From the NCBI GenBank assembly GCA_018894105.1, contig CM032128.1, forward strand, positions 26,559,299-26,623,298: DNA of 64,000 nucleotides, written 5' to 3'. A program made the translations under genes and the position numbers. Shown here in pieces: positions 58,959-64,000 of the stretch. Each line of letters opens with the position of its first letter. The stretch's first letter is position 1. The stretch is from Jacaranda mimosifolia. Lineage: Eukaryota; Streptophyta; Magnoliopsida; Lamiales; Bignoniaceae. The notes under the pieces are model-generated. The model was given only the letters and a program-made list of their open reading frames with translations. It ran no database searches and had not been told where the DNA came from.

Positions 58959-59876
58959 TCACTCATTGACTAAAGCATTTGCGCATTCCTTATGACAAAA
59001 GCCCAGGAAGAGCATATTGATAAGAAACTCTATCCGCGGCCTGTCAATCTTCAAAACCTCTGTATTGAATCTAATAAAAAGGTTATGAATAGACTCCCCC
59101 TCGTTCTGTTTAATGGAATGCGGGTAAGTATGAAGGAGCTTCACCTTTCTTCGACTAGCGAACTGATGGAGAAATTTATCATATAGCTAGTCGTACGAGT
59201 AGATCGAAGTTGGTTCCAATTTGACAAACCAATCGAGTGCAATTCCTTGGAATGTGGTGACCAGCATCTTGGCATGGATGTACTCGTTGTGCCTATGCAA
59301 CTGCATCATGTGCTCAGATTGTAGTAGATGCTTATTTGGTTCAAACGAGCCATTATACCTGGACAATCCCATAGGAACTTTGGCATCGATAGCAATGCGC
59401 TCGTCGATTATCTATTGCACGAATGGTGACTCCTACGATTGATGCAATCGAGAAGCACTACTATAATAAGGGTTCCTCTCGGAGTTCCACCTCGAAATTT
59501 CTTCCAAGCGCCTGTTCAATTGGATACTTCCTCCCATTATTCTCGATCAACTTGGGATAAGTTCTTGGTCAGTGGAGGTCTCGGGCACTCGACCCTATCA
59601 TGTTGCGGGGCTCGACAGGTTGGACGAGGTGATCTACTAAGTCAACCACTTCTTCTCGAGGATTGGGTTGGGGTTCTTCTCTTGGGAATCACCCCGAGCT
59701 ATCCTCTCGTCGAGTAGGATGATATCTGGCTTCTGGTCTGCTCTTCTTTTCTTTATGGGGCCTCTCTTCTCATGATGACGGTTAGGGTGTGGCACTAGCA
59801 ACTGGTCCAGGCTGATTGTTGTGTCTGTTGAGGAGACCTGGTAGTTAAGAAAAAATTTGGGCAGATATTTGCTCAC
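58959..59876 (-). pseudogene. Gag of Tat element
   Basis: The basic N-terminal part (59637-59876) has HPNRHHEKRGPIKKRR. The Retrotrans_gag core follows: RYNGSFEPNKHL, then FQGIALDWFVKLEPTSI (59187-59372), and NEGESIHNLFIRFNTEVLKI (58959-59144). Three frames and in-frame stops show decay. Gag would form the virus-like particle that packages the element RNA. Confidence 0.75.
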
Positions 59877-60037
59877 TAATCAGTCGCATGAGCTGAGGCA
59901 TAGTCAGGGTGACCACTTGCTCTGGCTATTCTCATTGGGGTCAAGGAGAAGGGGTTGGGGATCTTCTATTTTTATTCTTTTCGAAAATTGCTCACCTTGT
60001 GTTGACCATTTTTCCCAGTTAAGAACTCGTGTTTCCT

Positions 60038-60055
60038 ATAGACGGCGCTGAAATG
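60038..60055 (-). other. Primer binding site region of right Tat element
   Basis: TTTCAGCGCCGTCTATAG follows the 5' LTR end on the minus strand. It is a decayed form of the GGCGCCGTCTGTGGG sequence seen at this place in Tat elements; the tRNA was not assigned. Confidence 0.55.
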
Positions 60056-60893
60056 ATGAGGGTTCAAAATGTTCATAAGGGTATTGGGCTGAAGTCCAGC
60101 CCAGTTGACTAGGTCCGAGGTCAAATAAGGTTGTTGTCAAGGTGACTGAGTCGAGTCCTGTAACCAATAGCAAATATCAGGCTTGCTGAGGGATCCTTGG
60201 CTAAGGCTCTCCGACGCTCAAGTTAGTTTAATCGACTAGAGAATAGAGCAGCATAGTGAGGGCTTTTGGATTATAATATACGTAACTTATTGAAGGTTGG
60301 CAATAGGGTGTTTATAGCATTCCTGATGTGATTGATATGTCTATGATGCCCCTGTTGCATAAAAAGGGCCTTTATCTTTGCTTGAAGATCTTTAAGTCTT
60401 CTCCAACTTGTGTACTATTCTAGGTGGCGCTGTCTCCAACTTCCTAGGGCAAGGCAATACACAGGAGATGCGCGCTAGCCTGGCGCGGCAGAAAATGTGG
60501 TATTGGTGGTGGCACAGGTCATTAATGTGGAGGCATGTCGCCTATCAGAGCATTCAATGCGGCAGGGAGGCTATCGCATCCGTTTGATCTCCCCGATAGA
60601 TATAAATACTCATCTAAGACTCATTTGCCTAGATTCTGGTATGTAGAATGGCACTCTATTGTATTCAAATGCCCTTCCAGCCGGGTGCTGAACAGAACAC
60701 TTTCGATTAGGGTCGACCATACCTTGGTCGATAGAGCTGAATGTTGATACTCGTGTTGATGGGTAAGGCCCAGTGAGGTTGGGTCTGGTCGATAACACAG
60801 TTGGCCAACAATGAGTTGGGGCTTGATAGACAACTGGGCTGCCTCACATCGCATCTTTTGTCTGGTCAAGAGTTATTGGGCTATCCCATACCA
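60056..60893 (-). repeat. 5' LTR of Tat element
   Basis: 838 bases, uninterrupted. Aligns end to end with the two parts of the 3' LTR. The open frames across it are incidental. Confidence 0.9.
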
Positions 60894-60898
60894 ATAGA

Positions 60899-63024
60899 AT
60901 TTTTAAATAATTCATATTAGGTATATTTTATGAGTGAAAAAAAGATTTCATAATCATGACTATCTTTAAATATCTAATTTACGTAAAAAACTTCACAACT
61001 CTTTTTATATAACATCAAATCATTATTTTCTAAGTAAGAAAGTGTGAAATTTGAGAAACAATAATCTACATTATTTAATATATAAGTCCTAGACTTATCA
61101 ATGTTTTTAAATTTTATTATTTTTAAAATAATCTCTTGTACATATACAAAATAGTTTTAGATAAGATCACATATATAGAATTTAACTAATAATTTAATAT
61201 AAATTTAAAAAAATTAATTTCAATATAAAAATTACTTCACGTAAAATTTATAAACTCTTGATTTTATTTTATGTTATCAAAATTTTCAACTAAAATTATT
61301 TTAATTTTTCAACAATAGAGTAATGATAAATTCATTTTCAATTATTTGAAGCAAACCTTTCATAGGGGACATAAAATATATTGTATGATTGGTATAATTG
61401 AAAATTTTCAGATGTTGAAGTAATGGCCATGAATATATTGATGGTTGGTATAATTGAAAAATTTTCAGATGTTTAATTAATGGCCATTTAAATAGATAAT
61501 TATATCAACCTTCACATTCTTGAATATATTTATTCGCACATTTCAATATTTATACCATGTATAATTTATTTGTACTTTTTTGGCTTTATAAGTTTTGATA
61601 AAAAATATTTTTGTATAGAGAAAGTATTGATTAATAATATTAGATTAAGAAAATCTGATTGAAACTAAGTATTATATTAAATTGTTAAGACTGATGTGTT
61701 CTTGTAGTTGGAACATACCAGCAAAAGCTCAACAATCAACACAGGGCGTGAGCTGCTTATTGATAATGTCAAATATGCACCTGATATTTCATGTAAATAC
61801 TTTTATTACTGCACTTCTAAGACATGGTTTCCTGTCTATTTGAGCACACTTGATTCTCTATTTTTCTTTGCGAACATCTTTATGGATTAGGTTTTACAAT
61901 GGATTTTTTTAAGTTGGAATTATTATTAGATTGCATTTTTTTTATTTCTTCTACGATAGATATTATTTCTAGTTTTTGTTAAATGACATGTGAGATTATG
62001 AAACATAGGATAAGAAATAATGACTAGGTTAGTTCGAGAAGGCCCTATGGGGCCTCTCACTAAAGTCAATCTCCTTATGTGTGGACCATGTCTGATGAGA
62101 AAAACCTGTCGGAATTCTTCTGGAGGGGCCAAGATGAGAAATGATTGATGAAAAATAAAATGTAACTAAACAATAAAACAAATATTATGTATATTTTATA
62201 TGATTTGAATGATATTTTAGTCAATTTTAGCTATTACATATGTACTTCGATAGTTGTGGAATGTGGATATACTTTACTTTAGGGTTGTATGGACAATTTG
62301 AAGAATTTTTTTTCAGTAGTAATGGTACTTGGACTGGATGAACACATCTCATTTAGAAGGTGGAATGTTTCATCCTTGAAAGAATCATTTTCATATCAGA
62401 ATGAAAATATCATTATGGGCTTCCATCCAATAAAATTTATATGAAATTAGGATGGATAAAAGACTATATACAATCTAATAATACAAAGTAAACAAGGCCC
62501 ATGAATTGGAAACATTGATATTGATGATTGAGTTTTTGATTGTATTGTCTGTACTTGAATTTGAAACATTAACGTAGTGATTAAAATGGTTTTAACTGTT
62601 CACCATAAATAAAAAGGTAGGTATGGACTTGTAAACAAATTAAGTCGAATCTTATATGTTATTCCCCGAATTAGTTTGAAATTTTATCGAATTCGAAAAA
62701 ATTATATGTGAGCTTTTCTATTGTTAAGCGAGTTAAGTGGATGGAAAAAATATGTTAAAGCTTGGTTGTTATAGTTGATAAACCAATTTAAAACAAATTT
62801 TTAACAATCAATCTTAACTAGGTATAAATAAAAGACAGAGTTATGTTCTATCTGAACGGATTACATAAAATAAATGATAGTATTATATTATATCTATTTA
62901 TATTTTAACTAATCAGCTGCTTTTTGTCATATAAAGTCGAATTATCTAATTTTTCATTAATAAAAAATATTTATTTTTTGCATCATTAATTTCAATAGTT
63001 TGACAATTCCAAATCATTTTATTT
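60899..63024. other. AT-rich intergenic DNA, nothing recognised
   Basis: A short piece at 61708-61800 (GRELLIDNVKYAPDIS) faintly recalls a copia protease end but is too short to call. No other feature was seen. Confidence 0.4.
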
Positions 63025-63029
63025 GTTAT

Positions 63030-63710
63030 TGTTGAAACCCAAAAAGACCAAATACTAAAATTGAGAAATGAAAGTAAAGTAATCCAATGAAATTGACAAC
63101 AAAATTTAATATGGTTCGACGATGTGCCTAATCCATCCGATAAAGAAAAGAATTTTATTGATTCAAAATCAAAGTGCCAAGTATAATTTGAGTCCCACAA
63201 ATCTCACGAGAACACCAAACACCCTTGTTCTAAACTCCGTTCTAAGAAACTATCTCTAAAGCAATATAGAAACTATGTACTAGGTTTCGTCTCACATTGG
63301 TTCTCTTCATCTAGAAGAAAATGGGTTTAAATACCTAGAGAGAAACTCACAATTGGCATGTGGGCCTGCGTGTTGTGCCAAGACGGTGTGTCTCTGCCTA
63401 GGGGCTATCTCACCATGCTAGGGCAGGCCGTAGCTTGTGCCATGGTGCAACATTATAGATTACCGCGCGCCTTGCGCGCTGGCTTGCGGTCACAGATTGT
63501 CCTACTCCAGGGCACGGTCTCTTCGCGCCATGGCGTGCATCACCGGCCAAAACTGTCCAGAATCTGCCCAGCACCATGCCCGGGCGAGCGGCATCCTGCC
63601 AACGTGCATCGAGGCATGCTCCAGCGCTCGTTTCGTTCACTCCAATCCATTTCGCACTGTTTCTTCAGTTTCTCATCATTTATAGCTCAAATTTCAAGGC
63701 AAAATCAACA
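63030..63710 (-). repeat. 3' LTR of a copia element
   Basis: On the minus strand it runs from TGTTGATTTTGCC to GGGTTTCAACA, with TGTTGA/TCAACA inverted tips, 681 bases. The 3' half matches the LTRs at 5' kb 5.3-5.6 and 7.1-7.4. A purine tract (AAGGTGGAAAAT) precedes it at 63711-63722. The DNA to the left has no primer site, so this is the outer 3' LTR. Confidence 0.85.
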
Positions 63711-63767
63711 ATTTTCCACCTTAACTTGAAATTCTTCATTCATATTGTCCTTGCCCCAAAAGAGCCA

Positions 63768-64000
63768 TTATCTGAGTCTGCAAATGTTAATCAAATCCAA
63801 GCAATACTCGAATTTGATTCCTAGAACAGTCTTTGTCAACATATCTGCCGGATTTTCCTTAGTCCCAACCTTGTCAATCAAAATGACACCTTGAGACACC
63901 ATATCCCAAAAAAAGTGATATCTCACATCTATGTGTTTTGTTCTCTTATGAAATGCTTAACTCTTTGACTAGTGTATGGCATTCTGACTATCACAAAATA
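63768..64000 (-). pseudogene. Copia RNase H C-terminal end (cut by window edge)
   Basis: SQNAIH, then AFHKRTKHIDVRYHFFWDMV, then KENPADMLTKTVLGIKFEYC end the polyprotein with a stop at 63768-63770. This is the conserved end of copia RNase H. Two in-frame stops lie in the first visible part (after SQNAIH), so the copy is decayed. Gag, integrase and RT would be to the right of the window. Confidence 0.85.

Larger units (their letters stand above)
48477..60893 (-). mobile_element. Tat-lineage Ty3/gypsy retrotransposon, full length but decayed
   Basis: The element is read on the minus strand. LTRs at 60056-60893 (5') and 48477-50536 (3', enlarged by an insertion) begin TGRTATGGGATAGCCC and end CCCTCATCA. 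The outer 5-bp flanks ATATA (48472-48476) and ATAGA (60894-60898) agree at four of five bases. From 5' to 3' it holds a primer binding site, gag, protease, RT, RNase H, a second archaeal-type RNase H, integrase, tandem 87-bp repeats, an antisense gene and a polypurine tract. The second RNase H before integrase is diagnostic for the Tat lineage. Stops and frameshifts throughout pol rule out activity. Confidence 0.9.

Noticed and set aside
61708..61890. Short frame resembling the copia protease end
   Set aside because: Only about sixteen residues look similar, and no neighbouring retroelement sequence supports it.
63358..63824. Several overlapping GC-rich open frames
   Set aside because: They lie within or across the copia LTR and show no conserved motif.

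Overview
The window is nuclear DNA of a flowering plant, most likely a eudicot. It is AT-rich, and its single clearly functional gene has spliceosomal introns. Plant-specific families (DUF604/GT31 glycosyltransferase, plant mobile domain, Tat-lineage Ty3/gypsy with a second RNase H) fill most of the rest. No prokaryotic features, rRNA, tRNA or CRISPR were seen.

Layout. 1-3276 is the 3' part of a Tat-lineage Ty3/gypsy retrotransposon in + orientation, with an antisense spliced gene and the 3' LTR. 5060-7412 is a decayed, internally deleted Ty1/copia element. 9725-10082 is a LINE-type RNase H fragment with an A-rich tail. 12162-16250 (+) is an apparently intact four-exon gene for Y14/RBM8A, the exon junction complex RNA-binding protein. 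18357-39361 (-) is a DUF604 glycosyltransferase pseudogene. Its first intron has grown to about 19.5 kb. That intron holds a solo LTR (20217-20918), a MULE-type non-autonomous element (23146-24299) and a roughly 14 kb MULE (about 24381-38420). The MULE carries a plant-mobile-domain (PMD) gene and a MuDR-type transposase. The transposase is split by a nearly intact 4.1 kb hAT element (30125-34212). The right terminal inverted repeat is split by a second, 2.5 kb MULE-like element (35878-38398).

39663-47743 holds four further hAT-type non-autonomous elements with 8-bp target duplications; three of the duplications are perfect and one is 7/8. One of them contains a Tourist/Harbinger-type MITE. 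Two stretches nearby look like organellar (mitochondrial) insertions, but only by appearance. 48477-60893 is a complete but decayed Tat-lineage element on the minus strand, with gag, protease, RT, RNase H, archaeal-type RNase H and integrase. It also has an antisense spliced gene with its own TATA box, five 87-bp tandem repeats in the 3' region, and a 1.2 kb solo LTR inserted in one LTR. 63030-64000 is the 3' end of a copia element on the minus strand, from the same family as the copy at 5 kb.

How it fits together. Y14 is the only gene likely to make a working product; it faces the decayed DUF604 gene tail to tail. Everything else is layered mobile DNA. Target-site duplications, and in two cases an empty site within the same window, give an insertion order. 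The features most worth following up are the spliced antisense gene shared by the two Tat elements, the PMD-carrying MULE with its GAGGCGTGG-type subterminal motifs, and the DUF604 gene hidden around the nest.
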